Positions 21,174-30,300 of a DNA stretch of 33,788 nucleotides are shown piece by piece; position 1 is the first letter of the stretch; every line of letters starts with the position of its first letter. Under the pieces are notes generated by a model. It was given only the letters and a program-made list of their open reading frames with translations, made no database searches and was not told the origin of the DNA. Position numbers and translations under genes: made by a program. The stretch lies in NCBI GenBank assembly GCA_016183245.1, contig JACPEY010000035.1, forward strand, positions 1 through 33,788, given 5' to 3'. The DNA comes from Candidatus Daviesbacteria bacterium. GTDB lineage: Bacteria; Patescibacteriota; Microgenomatia; Daviesbacterales; UBA10151.

Positions 21174-21649
21174 AAATTCAAAATTCAAAATTCAAAATTC
21201 AAAATTATGACGATAAAATCGAGTATCCTCGACAAAGTCGGGACAATTCAAAAATAAAAAGCCCGCCATGGCGGACTACCATACTTTTGACTTTTAACTT
21301 TTTACTTTTAACTTTCCCTTCCCCGGCTTATGCTGCCTGCGTAGACCCTGCAGGCGTTAAAATCGGGGAATGCTTTGGTTTTGGTGATTTTACCTCTTTT
21401 GGGGGGGTAGTCAGCAAATTAGTCCCTGCTGCTTTTTCCATTGCAGCAGCGGCAGTAGTTCTTTATTTTCTCTGGGGAGCTTTTAATTACTTAAAATCAG
21501 GGGGGAATAAAGAAGAAGTGGCCGGAGCCAGACAAATCATTACTCACTCAATAATTGGATTTATCATATTGATATTTGCTTTTTTAATCCTGCAATTCCT
21601 GCTGTCTTCTCTTTTTGGAATTACCGGTTTTCAATTATTCCAAAGTTAA
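21170..21649 (+). CDS. VirB2/TrbC-like two-TM pilin with repeat-derived N-terminus (paralogue 3)
   Basis: A 159-residue protein. The first 40 residues (MKIQNSKFKIQN...) are encoded by a tandem CAAAATT repeat and look non-ancestral. A signal peptide follows (LLTFNFLLLTFPSPAYA, cleavage before ACVDP), then a short Cys-containing region. The conserved hairpin is FSIAAAAVVLYFLWGAFNYL, KSGGNKEEVAGARQI, IIGFIILIFAFLILQFLL, GITGF. The DNA of the signal peptide is almost identical to that of the gene at 25537. The true start may be internal, but no better ATG lies before the signal peptide. It is coupled to the upstream pilin by a 4-nt overlap. Confidence 0.75.
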   Translation: MKIQNSKFKIQNYDDKIEYPRQSRDNSKIKSPPWRTTILLTFNFLLLTFPSPAYAACVDPAGVKIGECFGFGDFTSFGGVVSKLVPAAFSIAAAAVVLYFLWGAFNYLKSGGNKEEVAGARQIITHSIIGFIILIFAFLILQFLLSSLFGITGFQLFQS

Positions 21650-22780
21650 TTACGCAAGAAAATCCAGGTAATTATCCGGGGTAATAATGACAAAATCCTC
21701 AGCCTTAGGATATGCCAATTCCCACTCTTTTGGAGGTAAAACCTTCTCCTTGATCGACCATTTGAATTCATAGGGAAATATTTTCCCTTCCCGCTCTTCA
21801 ATTAAATCAATTTCTTTTTGCTCATAAGTACGCCAAAAATAAGAATACCCATGAATATTTTTGTATGACCTTTTTTTCATCCTCTCTATCATGAGAAAAT
21901 TCTCCCAAAGACTACCTATATCATTTCTTAAATCTAAAGTATTAAATTGTGAGATAACCGCATTGCGTATTCCATTATCATAAAAGAAATATTTTGATGT
22001 GCTGACAACTTCTGATCGCAAATTCCTACTAAAGGCGGTAAGGCGTATAACGACAAATGCCTTCTCCAATAAATCCAGATATCGCCCGACGGTTTTTACA
22101 TCGATTGAAAGGTTCATAGCCAGTTCGTTTAACGAAACCTCATTCCCTACCTGAAAAGCCAACAGTTTCAAAAGATCAAGCAGAATCTTTGAACCCTTTA
22201 CTTGTTGAAGAGCCAGTATATCTTTAAAGATATACGAATTTACCAGTTCTTCAAGGATTTGTATTTTCTCTTCTCTTGATTGTGCGGTGAGAACTTGAGG
22301 ATAGCTGCCAAAAATAAGGTAATCTTCTAAATTTTGTTTGAGCTCATACTTGTTATATTCATTTAAAAGTTCCAGTTGGGCAATAGGATATAAAGTCAGT
22401 GTGGTTTTTCTCCCGGTTAAAGGCTCTCCAACTTGATTAGCCAAGTCAAAAGACGAAGATCCAGTAGCTATCACTTTTAAATCCGGCACTTGATCCACAA
22501 GGATCTTAATTCCCATACCGATATTCGGAATAAGTTGCGCCTCATCAATAACGATTAATTCGTACCCCTTTGTATACTCCAAAATTCTTTTAAAATCCTG
22601 CGAACCCAAGAGATCCTGCATGCGTATGTTGTCTCCGGAATCCAAACGATATTTTAAGGATGTTGTTTTTAAGAAATTTTGCAATAGGGTGGTTTTTCCT
22701 ACTCTGCGGGGGCCATAAATAATCAGCGCGCGGTTTTTCTTTAGAAATGGAGTCAGGATATTATAAAATCTGGTTATCAC
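21650..22780 (-). CDS. AAA ATPase with DUF4143 domain (1)
   Basis: A 376-residue protein with GTG start at 22778-22780. It has Walker A GPRRVGKTTLL, Walker B LIVIDEAQ, sensor ATGSSSFDL, a winged-helix region (LNELAMNLSIDVKTVGRYLD) and the C-terminal DUF4143 part with D...E-x-K (KEIDLI...PYEFKWS), similar to PD-(D/E)XK nucleases. The function of this common prokaryotic family is unresolved; genome-defence or toxin-like roles have been suggested. A longer ORF from a TTG at 22816 is rejected: that TTG begins the -35 TTGACA. The chosen GTG is 7 nt after the -10. The gene runs against the pilin cluster that surrounds it, suggesting independent acquisition. Confidence 0.85.
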   Translation of the reverse strand: MITRFYNILTPFLKKNRALIIYGPRRVGKTTLLQNFLKTTSLKYRLDSGDNIRMQDLLGSQDFKRILEYTKGYELIVIDEAQLIPNIGMGIKILVDQVPDLKVIATGSSSFDLANQVGEPLTGRKTTLTLYPIAQLELLNEYNKYELKQNLEDYLIFGSYPQVLTAQSREEKIQILEELVNSYIFKDILALQQVKGSKILLDLLKLLAFQVGNEVSLNELAMNLSIDVKTVGRYLDLLEKAFVVIRLTAFSRNLRSEVVSTSKYFFYDNGIRNAVISQFNTLDLRNDIGSLWENFLMIERMKKRSYKNIHGYSYFWRTYEQKEIDLIEEREGKIFPYEFKWSIKEKVLPPKEWELAYPKAEDFVIITPDNYLDFLA

Positions 22781-22787
22781 AAGCAAA

Positions 22788-22816
22788 GATATATCATATT
22801 TCCATAAATTTGTCAA
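22788..22816 (-). promoter_or_regulatory. Promoter of the DUF4143 ATPase, leaderless
   Basis: Minus strand -35 TTGACA (22811-22816), 17-bp spacer, -10 TATATC (22788-22793), then 7 nt to GTG. Confidence 0.65.
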
Positions 22817-22845
22817 ATTTTATGGAGTGATATTCCATAAATTTG
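22801..22845. promoter_or_regulatory. Operator-like repeats over the -35
   Basis: TCCATAAATTTG occurs at 22801-22812 and 22834-22845, and the inverted AAATTTTATGGA at 22815-22826. The first and inverted copies form an imperfect palindrome centred on the -35 box, suggesting repression, possibly by the ATPase's own winged helix. Confidence 0.55.
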
Positions 22846-22898
22846 CCATACAATTATCCTCTCTTTTTGGAATTACCGGCTTCCTTATTTAAAATCAA

Positions 22899-23747
22899 TT
22901 AAGGAGGCTCGTCAGGAACAGCTCCATCACCAGCTCCAGCACCACCAGCATCTTGACCAGTATCTCCTCCTGCACCAGTTTCGGCCCCCTTTCCGCTCAA
23001 CCAATTTCTAACCCAATTTATTCCTCTTCCCGGTAAACCCGCTAACCGCCTAATTCCATTCCCAATTTGTCTCCTAAATACTACTAATGTGCCTAATACG
23101 GCGAGCCCGACCGTAACTTTCCCTATAGGCTCCCACGGAATCTCTGAGGTATTGCTACCTCCTGATTCTGTAGTAACTGCGTAAGTAGGACTTGGCCTTG
23201 GCGGTGCTTTAGCTATAACAGTTGCCTCTGCTCTAGCTGTAGCAGCCGCTTTTCTATCTGCAAGTTCTTTAACAACAGCCTTCTCTGTAGCTTCTTGAGT
23301 AGCTTGAACATTCGGTGTAACTATAGGAACAGGCGTGTCAGGAGGCTTTGGTGTACCTGTCGGCTTCTGGGTTTCAGTTGGCTTAGGAGTATTAGTGGGT
23401 GTTACTGCTAAGGCTGTTGCTGTTGCTTTCATGCCAGCCAGGATTTCATCCTTCTTACGGTTTTTTTCCGCCTCAGTAATGACTGTCTGCATAGCAGCTA
23501 TCTCTCGATCCTTTACATCAGGTGTGGAAGTTGGAGTAAAAGTAACTGTCGGTGTTAATGTAGGTGTTAATGTAGCTGTTCTTGTAGGTGTAGTAGTTGG
23601 GGTTTCGCCTGCCGCACTAATAGATCCTGCTCCTCTATCAACTCCCAAAAAACCAATTGCGGCCGTACCTGCTGCTGCCACTGTTAAAGCCGCCTTCTTT
23701 TTCAAACTGCTTCTTTTTTCCGGTAATTCCGGATTAAATTCTGCCAT
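22899..23747 (-). CDS. Thr/Pro-rich membrane-anchored surface protein
   Basis: A 282-residue protein with start MAEFNPELPEKRSS at 23747. An N-terminal hydrophobic segment (AALTVAAAGTAAIGFLG) is followed by a low-complexity stalk with repeated TPT, TATLTPT and NTPKPTETQKPTGTPKPP units, split by a charged helix (about 85-115). A C-terminal membrane helix (IGKVTVGLAVLGTLVVF) and a basic then Gly/Ala/Asp-rich cytosolic tail follow. The Thr/Pro stalk would suit O-glycosylation and spanning of the wall. It lies between pilin paralogues but on the opposite strand. An upstream GTG start is rejected because the extension reads through the -10 box. Confidence 0.7.
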   Translation of the reverse strand: MAEFNPELPEKRSSLKKKAALTVAAAGTAAIGFLGVDRGAGSISAAGETPTTTPTRTATLTPTLTPTVTFTPTSTPDVKDREIAAMQTVITEAEKNRKKDEILAGMKATATALAVTPTNTPKPTETQKPTGTPKPPDTPVPIVTPNVQATQEATEKAVVKELADRKAAATARAEATVIAKAPPRPSPTYAVTTESGGSNTSEIPWEPIGKVTVGLAVLGTLVVFRRQIGNGIRRLAGLPGRGINWVRNWLSGKGAETGAGGDTGQDAGGAGAGDGAVPDEPP

Positions 23748-23753
23748 ATTTAA

Positions 23754-23762
23754 ATTATAGCA
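23754..23762 (-). promoter_or_regulatory. Extended -10, leaderless
   Basis: Minus strand TGCTATAAT, 6 nt before the ATG at 23747. Confidence 0.6.
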
Positions 23763-23820
23763 TAGCACAATTAAACGATTTATGCAAATTTTATAGGCTT
23801 ATTCCATTGTTGTCTTTTTA

Positions 23821-23829
23821 TGGTAATAT
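23821..23829 (+). promoter_or_regulatory. Extended -10, leaderless
   Basis: TGGTAATAT, 6 nt before the ATG at 23836. Same sequence as the tmRNA -10. Confidence 0.6.
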
Positions 23830-23835
23830 ATTTTT

Positions 23836-24495
23836 ATGGTTATTTATAAAATTTTTGTAACTGCTATTATTCTTATCCTATTTCCATTAACAAACATAAC
23901 CAATGTATTTGCCATAAGCGAAACAGGTCAATGCGATCCTTTAGACTTTCAACCTAATCATGGTTGTGATACGGGTTTATTATGCAAATCTTTTACAGCT
24001 GACCCTAATCGTGGATCTTGTGAAAAACCTATAACTGAAACAGGCCAATGTAGCCCTAATGACTTATTACCTAATCATGGTTGTGATACGGGTTTATTAT
24101 GCAAATCTTTTACAGCTGACCCTAATCGTGGATCTTGTGAAAAACCTGCAGGTAGCGCGCAAAATAGAATACCAGATATCTTTGGTAAAATTTCACCTCC
24201 TTCTGCTTTACAAAACCTTTTAAAAAATGATCCGACTGGTGCCGGGGCTATCAGTAAATTTTTATCCAACGGCGTAACCTTAATTTATTCTATAGCAGCT
24301 ATTATATTGCTTTTTATGTTTCTGTGGGGGGCATTCCAATGGCTGACCTCAGGAGGAGACAAGGAACAACTGGCTGCTGCCCAGAAAAGGATTATCAATG
24401 CCATTATCGGCATCATCCTTTTTGCCGTAGCTTTTGCAGTAATACAGGTTCTGGGACAATTTACCGGCTTTACCTTTTTTGCAGGACAAAAGTAA
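23836..24495 (+). CDS. VirB2/TrbC-like pilin with duplicated Cys-rich ectodomain (paralogue 4)
   Basis: A 219-residue protein. The signal peptide is about residues 1-26 (IFVTAIILILFPLTNITNVFA). Two tandem 39-residue units (29-67 and 68-106) follow, each with four cysteines in the order GQC, HGCD, LLCKS, GSCEKP. The pilin hairpin is at about 145-215: LIYSIAAIILLFMFLWGAFQW, LTSGGDKEQLAAAQKRI, NAIIGIILFAVAFAVIQVLG, FTGF. The C-terminal hairpin is closest to paralogue 5. The Cys units probably form disulfide-stabilised modules on the outer face. The near-identical DNA of the repeats indicates recent duplication. Confidence 0.78.
   Translation: MVIYKIFVTAIILILFPLTNITNVFAISETGQCDPLDFQPNHGCDTGLLCKSFTADPNRGSCEKPITETGQCSPNDLLPNHGCDTGLLCKSFTADPNRGSCEKPAGSAQNRIPDIFGKISPPSALQNLLKNDPTGAGAISKFLSNGVTLIYSIAAIILLFMFLWGAFQWLTSGGDKEQLAAAQKRIINAIIGIILFAVAFAVIQVLGQFTGFTFFAGQK
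23920..24153 (+). repeat. Tandem 117-bp intragenic duplication
   Basis: Unit 1 at 23920-24036 and unit 2 at 24037-24153. A stretch of roughly 75 bp (from CTAATCATGG to AAAAACCT) is identical at the nucleotide level; differences are confined to the first third of each unit. Confidence 0.85.
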
Positions 24496-24525
24496 GAGGT
24501 AAGTGTTCAGGAGTTGTCAAAACTT

Positions 24526-24638
24526 TGTCATCTTGACCCGCCTCTCAGCCGGAGACAGTGAGGGCGGGGAAAGATCTCTAGATTAATCTTGAGATTCCTC
24601 ACTACGCCTGCCTGCCGGCAGGCAGGTTCGGAATGACA
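24526..24638. repeat. Element A, copy 4, with nested palindrome
   Basis: 113 bp from TGTCATCTTGA to CGGAATGACA. It shares the CCCGCCTCTCAGCCGGAG block with copy 3 (18787-18901) and carries the exact 20-bp palindrome CCTGCCTGCCGGCAGGCAGG at 24607-24626. Confidence 0.75.
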
Positions 24639-24676
24639 ATTTACTGGAAAACTCTGAATAGTTACAGCGAGGGGTC

Positions 24677-24711
24677 TTGACAAGTGGTTTAGGATGTGGA
24701 ATAGTTAAACT
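24677..24711 (+). promoter_or_regulatory. Promoter upstream of pilin paralogue 5
   Basis: TAAACT (24706-24711) ends 6 nt before the ATG at 24718. A perfect TTGACA lies at 24677-24682, but its spacing to TAAACT is 23 bp; with 17 bp the -10 would be the poor AATAGT. The exact start is therefore unsure. Confidence 0.4.
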
Positions 24712-24717
24712 ACAGCT

Positions 24718-25107
24718 ATGAAAAAATTAGTATTTTTAGGGTCTGCCATCACTGCCTTTTTAACACCTGTCCAGGCACTGGCAGCCAACATAAATATTGC
24801 TCCCCCTACGCAAGGATTTAGAGACATAGGGGATGCTATTTCCAAGATTTTATCTATCGCTTTTGTAGTAGCTCTGTTGTTAGTCCTGATAATGCTTATC
24901 TGGGGGGCATTTGAATGGATTGCTTCCGGCGGTGACAAAGAAGCAGTCGGCAAAGCCAGGGGTAAAATCCTCAATGCCTTAATCGGTATAGCAATTTTGG
25001 CTGTTGCCTTTGCTTTATTCAGGTTTGCCGGTCAATTTGTAGGGTTTAATATTGAAGACTCAGGCAGTATTAATCTATCTGTACCCGTACCTGCTAAACA
25101 GCCCTAA
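24718..25107 (+). CDS. VirB2/TrbC-like two-TM pilin (paralogue 5)
   Basis: A 129-residue protein of classical pilin-precursor form. The signal peptide is KKLVFLGSAITAFLTPVQALAA (about 1-23). A short mature N-terminus (NINIAPPTQGFRDIGD) precedes two helices, LSIAFVVALLLVLIMLIWGAF and NALIGIAILAVAFALFRFAG, joined by EWIASGGDKEAVGKARGKI. The tail is short and polar. This is the most VirB2-like of the six in size and layout, and a good candidate for the major subunit. Confidence 0.78.
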   Translation: MKKLVFLGSAITAFLTPVQALAANINIAPPTQGFRDIGDAISKILSIAFVVALLLVLIMLIWGAFEWIASGGDKEAVGKARGKILNALIGIAILAVAFALFRFAGQFVGFNIEDSGSINLSVPVPAKQP

Positions 25108-25169
25108 CAATTGATTCTAAATTCAATCCATCATTGATCTTTGCAAAGCATTAGTGGTAAGTTTAAATA

Positions 25170-25487
25170 ATGAATCCAGACCCTGCAGGATTAGATCAAA
25201 TTCAACAAATGGTTGGGAATGTGATCTCCGTGATAGTGTACTTAGGATTTATTGCCATGCTTGTCTTTGTCCTTTGGGCAGGGATTAAATACTTGACTTC
25301 CGGCGGTGAACCTAAAGCTATCCAGGCTGCCCACTATACCTTGACCTGGGCTATTTTAGGACTTTTTTTTATGGTTATAGCCTGGCTGATTTTGCAGCTT
25401 ATAGCAGGCTTTACCGGAATTGATATCACGGTGTTTAATATTAAAAAATTATGCGGAAATAGCTTTGAATTTTGCAAAACACCTTAA
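25170..25487 (+). CDS. VirB2/TrbC-like two-TM protein (paralogue 6)
   Basis: A 105-residue protein without signal peptide. The first helix (VISVIVYLGFIAMLVFVLWAGI) leads to KYLTSGGEPKAIQAAHYTL and the second helix (AILGLFFMVIAWLILQLIAG), then FTGIDITVFNIKKLCG with two Cys at the C-terminus. It has W-A-G-I in place of W-G-A-F, making it the most divergent core. It is directly followed by the VirB6-like gene. A weak -10 (TGGTAAGTT) lies 6 nt before the ATG. Confidence 0.75.
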   Translation: MNPDPAGLDQIQQMVGNVISVIVYLGFIAMLVFVLWAGIKYLTSGGEPKAIQAAHYTLTWAILGLFFMVIAWLILQLIAGFTGIDITVFNIKKLCGNSFEFCKTP

Positions 25488-25536
25488 TGAGATCGCAAAA
25501 CTTGCAAATAAGGTCTGTTTGTTTTACTGTTAAAGC

Positions 25537-27378
25537 ATGCTTCAAAAATTGAAAATGCAAAATTTAAAATGCAAAATTGCAATTCAAAAGTTAAAATGTC
25601 TAAAAACTTTTGAATTTATACTTGTATTTTTGACTTTTAACTTTTTACTTTTAACTTTCCCTCTCTCTGTTTTAGCTCAGACTGCCACCCCTTCTGCTTT
25701 TCCTGTTTCTTCCCCTGCTACTTACTACCCGCTACCAGCTACAGTTTCCCCCACTTCCCCCCTTTATACAGATTTACTGGTAAATAATCTTTTTCACTCT
25801 TTTTCCTGCCTGGCAATTGGACAATCAGTCATCGGACAGCCATGTTTATCTTATCAGGTAACCCAAAATGCCCAGGGGGCTTTGCAGGGAGTGCCGGTAC
25901 TCTCTCAAGTCAATACATCAGGGGGCGTTTTAGGGGCTACAACCTCTTTAATCGGGGCGCTTTATCAAAACCCGCCTGTCAGGACTGTTGATTATCTGGC
26001 ATCAGTGGGAGAGGGTTTTGGAATAGTTAAAACTGCCAATGCCCAGGTAGTTGGATCCGGTGCAGCAGTTTTAAGTCCCATACTAAAACTTTGGCAGGTT
26101 TCCAGGAATATTTCCTATGTGATTATGATCCTAGTATTTCTGGTTATTGGGCTTATGGTCATGTTTAGGAATAAAATCAATCCCCAGACAGTCATTTCTG
26201 CCCAGGCAGCTTTACCGGGTCTCGTAATCGGCCTGGTTATGATTACTTTAAGTTACTTTTTAGCAGGATTAATTTCTGATATAGCCTTTGTAGGAACAAA
26301 CGTCGTTGGTTATTATTTTGTTGCTGCCCAGGGGCAAATAAATAGCGCTGACCCGCAATGGATCGACCAACGGAATTTGGCTAAACAAATTTCCCCTGAA
26401 AGCATCCTTAGTGTTTTTAGTCGTTTTGTAGGTATCATTACTAATGAAAGAGCACAGGATGCCTTAGCAGCTATATTTAATAATTTCAGCGATGGTGTCC
26501 AATCGCAAATCAGGTGGCTTGCAGGACTGCTAGCTTTCCAATTTTCATCTCAACCAGGACAAGCAATTCCGGTAATAGGCCAGTTTGTAGGTCCAATTAT
26601 CGGACTTATTGGAGCTGCTGCGACAGCCGGCGATCCAACAGCCATTTTGGGGTATATCTTGGCGTTTGTAGCTACTTTTATATTGATTTATCAAATGATA
26701 CAGTTACTTTTGCGTTTAATTACTACTTATCTCACTATAGTCTTTTTAACTTTAACTGCTCCGTTTCAATTTTTAATAGCTGCATTACCAGGCAGGCAAG
26801 GGATTGCGACAGGTTGGATTCTAAATATGTTAGCTAATATTTTGGTATTTCCTGCAGTTTTAGCGGTATTTTATTTTGTAGCATTTATCTTAGGACAGTC
26901 ATTCGGTCCATTCAGGGTCGCCAACCTTAACCAAAAACAAAATAGTACTTTTATACCTGTTGTATATGCACAAGAGAAAAACCAAATAATCGGGACTAAT
27001 ACTTTCCCTCTTTTTGGAGGTATGAACTTAGGTTTTATAAATGTGCTTCTGGCTTTTGGCGCACTCATTGCGCTTCCTACAGTCCCGGAGATAGTAATCC
27101 GAACACTCGGAAAAGCTTCTCAAGCAGGGCAATTAATAGGACAGGAAATAAGTGGAGGAATTAGAGGAGGCCAAGGATATGCAGGTAGAACTCCAGGACT
27201 GGCACAAGGGGCGGCGCAAGGTTTAGGTACAGGTATCGCAGGAGAAAGGACAATTAGCTGGACACCGGAAGGAGGAGCAAAACTAGTGACAACTAAGATT
27301 GGTGGGTGGCATATCTTAAAAGACTTACGAAAACCGAAAACTCCTACATCAGGACCAAACAGTAGCGGGCCATCTTAG
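25537..27378 (+). CDS. VirB6/TrbL-like polytopic membrane protein
   Basis: A 613-residue protein. The N-terminus is built from repeat DNA (QKLKMQNLKCKIAIQKL), followed by a signal peptide or first helix (FLTFNFLLLTFPLSVLAQ). A 130-residue extracytoplasmic region follows, then at least six membrane helices (about 185-310 and 330-530), including YVIMILVFLVIGLMVMF, LPGLVIGLVMITLSYFLAGL, ILAFVATFILIYQMIQLLLR and NMLANILVFPAVLAVFYF. The C-terminal 80 residues are Gly-rich and cytosolic. The segment LTAPFQFLIAALPGRQG between helices resembles the VirB6/TrbL core of type IV secretion channels. Its position after six VirB2-like genes supports a conduit role. Assignment rests on topology and context. 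Confidence 0.65.
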   Translation: MLQKLKMQNLKCKIAIQKLKCLKTFEFILVFLTFNFLLLTFPLSVLAQTATPSAFPVSSPATYYPLPATVSPTSPLYTDLLVNNLFHSFSCLAIGQSVIGQPCLSYQVTQNAQGALQGVPVLSQVNTSGGVLGATTSLIGALYQNPPVRTVDYLASVGEGFGIVKTANAQVVGSGAAVLSPILKLWQVSRNISYVIMILVFLVIGLMVMFRNKINPQTVISAQAALPGLVIGLVMITLSYFLAGLISDIAFVGTNVVGYYFVAAQGQINSADPQWIDQRNLAKQISPESILSVFSRFVGIITNERAQDALAAIFNNFSDGVQSQIRWLAGLLAFQFSSQPGQAIPVIGQFVGPIIGLIGAAATAGDPTAILGYILAFVATFILIYQMIQLLLRLITTYLTIVFLTLTAPFQFLIAALPGRQGIATGWILNMLANILVFPAVLAVFYFVAFILGQSFGPFRVANLNQKQNSTFIPVVYAQEKNQIIGTNTFPLFGGMNLGFINVLLAFGALIALPTVPEIVIRTLGKASQAGQLIGQEISGGIRGGQGYAGRTPGLAQGAAQGLGTGIAGERTISWTPEGGAKLVTTKIGGWHILKDLRKPKTPTSGPNSSGPS

Positions 27379-27386
27379 GCAGTAAT

Positions 27387-30300
27387 TTATGGTCTTTCAA
27401 CTTTTTGCCTAGGTCTAATTTGTCCGAGTGCCGATTTATATGTCTCTTTGTATACAGGACTCTCTGTATAATAAGTAGCCATAGTTTCAGGGAATCTTGA
27501 ATGCATCCCAAACGGCAACCAGTAATCTATTATTACTGTTTTATAGGTACTTTTCTTTGAATCTTCGTACGGTTCATATTTACCGCTTGGAAGCATTCCC
27601 ATCTTTTGTCCATTCAGAATTTCATCTCTTAGTTCTTTTGGGAACGAATCAATTAATCCCTCCACAACAGTGTCGTCGGTCTCATTCGCCACCCAGTGAG
27701 CGCCTTTCGCTGTACCATCATTATTTCGTAAAATTTCTTCTGTTTGCTCCACACCTTTGTCTATTCTAACTTTATATCTTATTATCTCTCTCTTGTCCGA
27801 CTTCTTAACATAACCCAGCATTATTTTATCCCAATCAGTATCTGAATAAATTAGACCTTCGTCTTCCTGTAAAACAGTATGCATAAAATATCTGGCTAAA
27901 TGCAAGTTTCCATCTATTGCATACCCGGGCTTTGATCTATATTCCGGACTTGTATCCATCCATTTGCTCACCGCATACCAAAGTAAGGTATTTAAGAATT
28001 TTGCAGATTCAGGATTGCGTCCAAAAGTACTTTCAACAGTGTTTTTCATATATGCAAGGAGCGGGCCTATGGTGCTACCTGCAAGTTCAATACCATCTTT
28101 ACGATGGGCCTCCGTAGAATCTTGAATTGCTTCACTAGGCTTTTTTATAGCAAAATCCTCTTCGTTTACATGTTCGCTTTTATAATAACCGCTTTCAATT
28201 TTAAGATGTCCTCTGCTATAATTCGTCCAACGAAACATGCCTGAGAACGGACCTGATTTAAGGATTCCCGGACCCCCTTCTTTACTACCTTTAGTCATAC
28301 TCTCATACTGAGCAACAACCTTTTTAAATCTATTCAACCAAGCTTCCATATCTCTTGGGCCTTCTATTATTCCTGCATACCCTGTTTGTCTAAAAATAAC
28401 TTCATCTCCTCCTTTAACCAAACCCAACCATTGCCTGAGAGGAGATCTCGTACCACCATAATCCTTAGCAGGATCCTGTTCCCCCATCAGCATTTTATCG
28501 GTTAAATCACTAATCCAGCTGGTACGGGCTGAAATACCATAGATGGGATCAAGGATATTTCTGATATCTTTGACACCTGCCCCTTTTGTATCATGTCCCG
28601 GGTAGTTAAAATATTTGGGAAACATTTGTCTCATCACCAACTGCACTAACAAATGCATCCTTCTTTCCTCTTCTGCCCACTTTGCTCCCGCGTTTTTCTC
28701 GTCTAAGCCGCTCTTTTTTTCAGTCTTCAATGCTGCACGCAAACCAACTTCATTATGGTTAGCATCGTAAACAATATCTTTATAAACTCCATCCAACATA
28801 ACAGCCGGCCTTCCGGTATCGTGTGCCCCTAGATTCCAGGCAGCATAAGTAGGCAAATCAAGATCAAAGCCCATTTTCGTTAATAGATAATGAAACTTAA
28901 AGCGCCTCTTGGCTGGTGGCTTAGCTTGATCTTCTCTTAAAAGAGCTTGCATTATTACCCGGTACAATGTTTTATAAGGTACTGTGTCTTTATCAGAAAT
29001 CTTCGGTAATCTGGCTGGCTCCAAAAATCTGTTAAATTTAGCAACCATTGCTTGAGTTTTAACTTGATCAATTTCATCGGTCTCTGGATCCCGCACTTCA
29101 GGAGTAAACCACGCAAGAGCAGACATCGAATCTACCAAAAATGCCCTGGCAACTTTTTCTGCTTTATCTAAAGTATTTTTGATTCTTCTTCTTTTTGCCC
29201 GTTTATATGCACTGTCAGTATTAACTCGAGGATCGTCTTCAAACATATCATCAAGTTCATCAACTGCCGTCGTCACTCCGCTTTGCACATCTACATATCC
29301 AACCGGCCTCAAAACCCTAGCTAAAGGGTGCTGGAATGTTACCCGCTCTGCTTCTCTGGGATCCCCAAACTCGCCCGTTTTCTCCCATTGTAAAGCTTTC
29401 CGGCAATACTCTACCCAACGGGTTTCCGTAGTAGGATTTTTATCAGCATCCAAAATACGGCCATTATTTTTCGCTTTATCTTCCGAATCTTCAAGATCGT
29501 ATTTTGCTTTTAATCTTTGAAAAGCAGGATGATTGGGTACTCCATATCCAGTAATATTTCCGTGTTGATCAAGAGTAAGGTTTAACAAATCATCCATTCG
29601 CCGCAATTTTTTTTCCATCAAGCTTTTTTCAATTTCTTTTCTTCTTCTTATTTGCCATCTTTGTAATTCAGCAACTTTAGCCTTTGTAGCTGTATCTACA
29701 GATTTCTCGCCATATCTCCAAAAAATTCCATCATCTTTTGAAAATTCTTCCAGAGCCAGCATTGTTTCTCCATGCTTATCAAGCAAAACTGCATCAGCAA
29801 AGTGGTCTTGGTATTTAGTATCCTCGCAAGAACTGGCGATAAATTCTGAAAAATGGAAAAAACCATCCCAGCCTTTTCTCACCCGCTCCGAAAAAATTTC
29901 ACTTCCTTGTAAGTTAAAATCCCCAGAAATTTCTGACACTGCCCTTCTAAATTGACTCGCTGTCTCAAAATCGTAAGCAGCCAGACCGCTATCCATTTTT
30001 CCTTTTTCTTGCTTTAATGTTTGATAAGAAGTCTCCTCATCCCCGCTACCTAATTTTCTTACTACCTTAATAATAATATAGGGCGACATCTCTCTTAACT
30101 CTTCTACATCATCTGCTACGAATTGAATCCATGTTTCATAATCACCGCGATTTGGAATCCAAGGATTTTGAATTCTGGCTCCTTGAATTATTTCCCTCAC
30201 ATCGGCAAAGTTTTTCGCTGTGATAATTCCGTCATCATCCTTTAAAGGACGCCCCATTTTATTGGTAATAACTGTATCCCAGATATCTTGTATGCCATTA

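Noticed and set aside
22899-23768. Plus-strand 141-codon ORF at 23335-23760, opposite the Thr/Pro-rich gene
   Set aside because: Its Val/Gly-rich composition is the mirror of Thr/Pro codons on the minus strand; the minus-strand gene has a promoter, signal-like helix and second membrane helix.
26790-26812. LPGRQG in the VirB6-like protein as a palindrome insertion
   Set aside because: The DNA (CCAGGCAGGCAAGG) has no palindromic partner arm, and the segment fits the helix-loop-helix core, so it is probably native.
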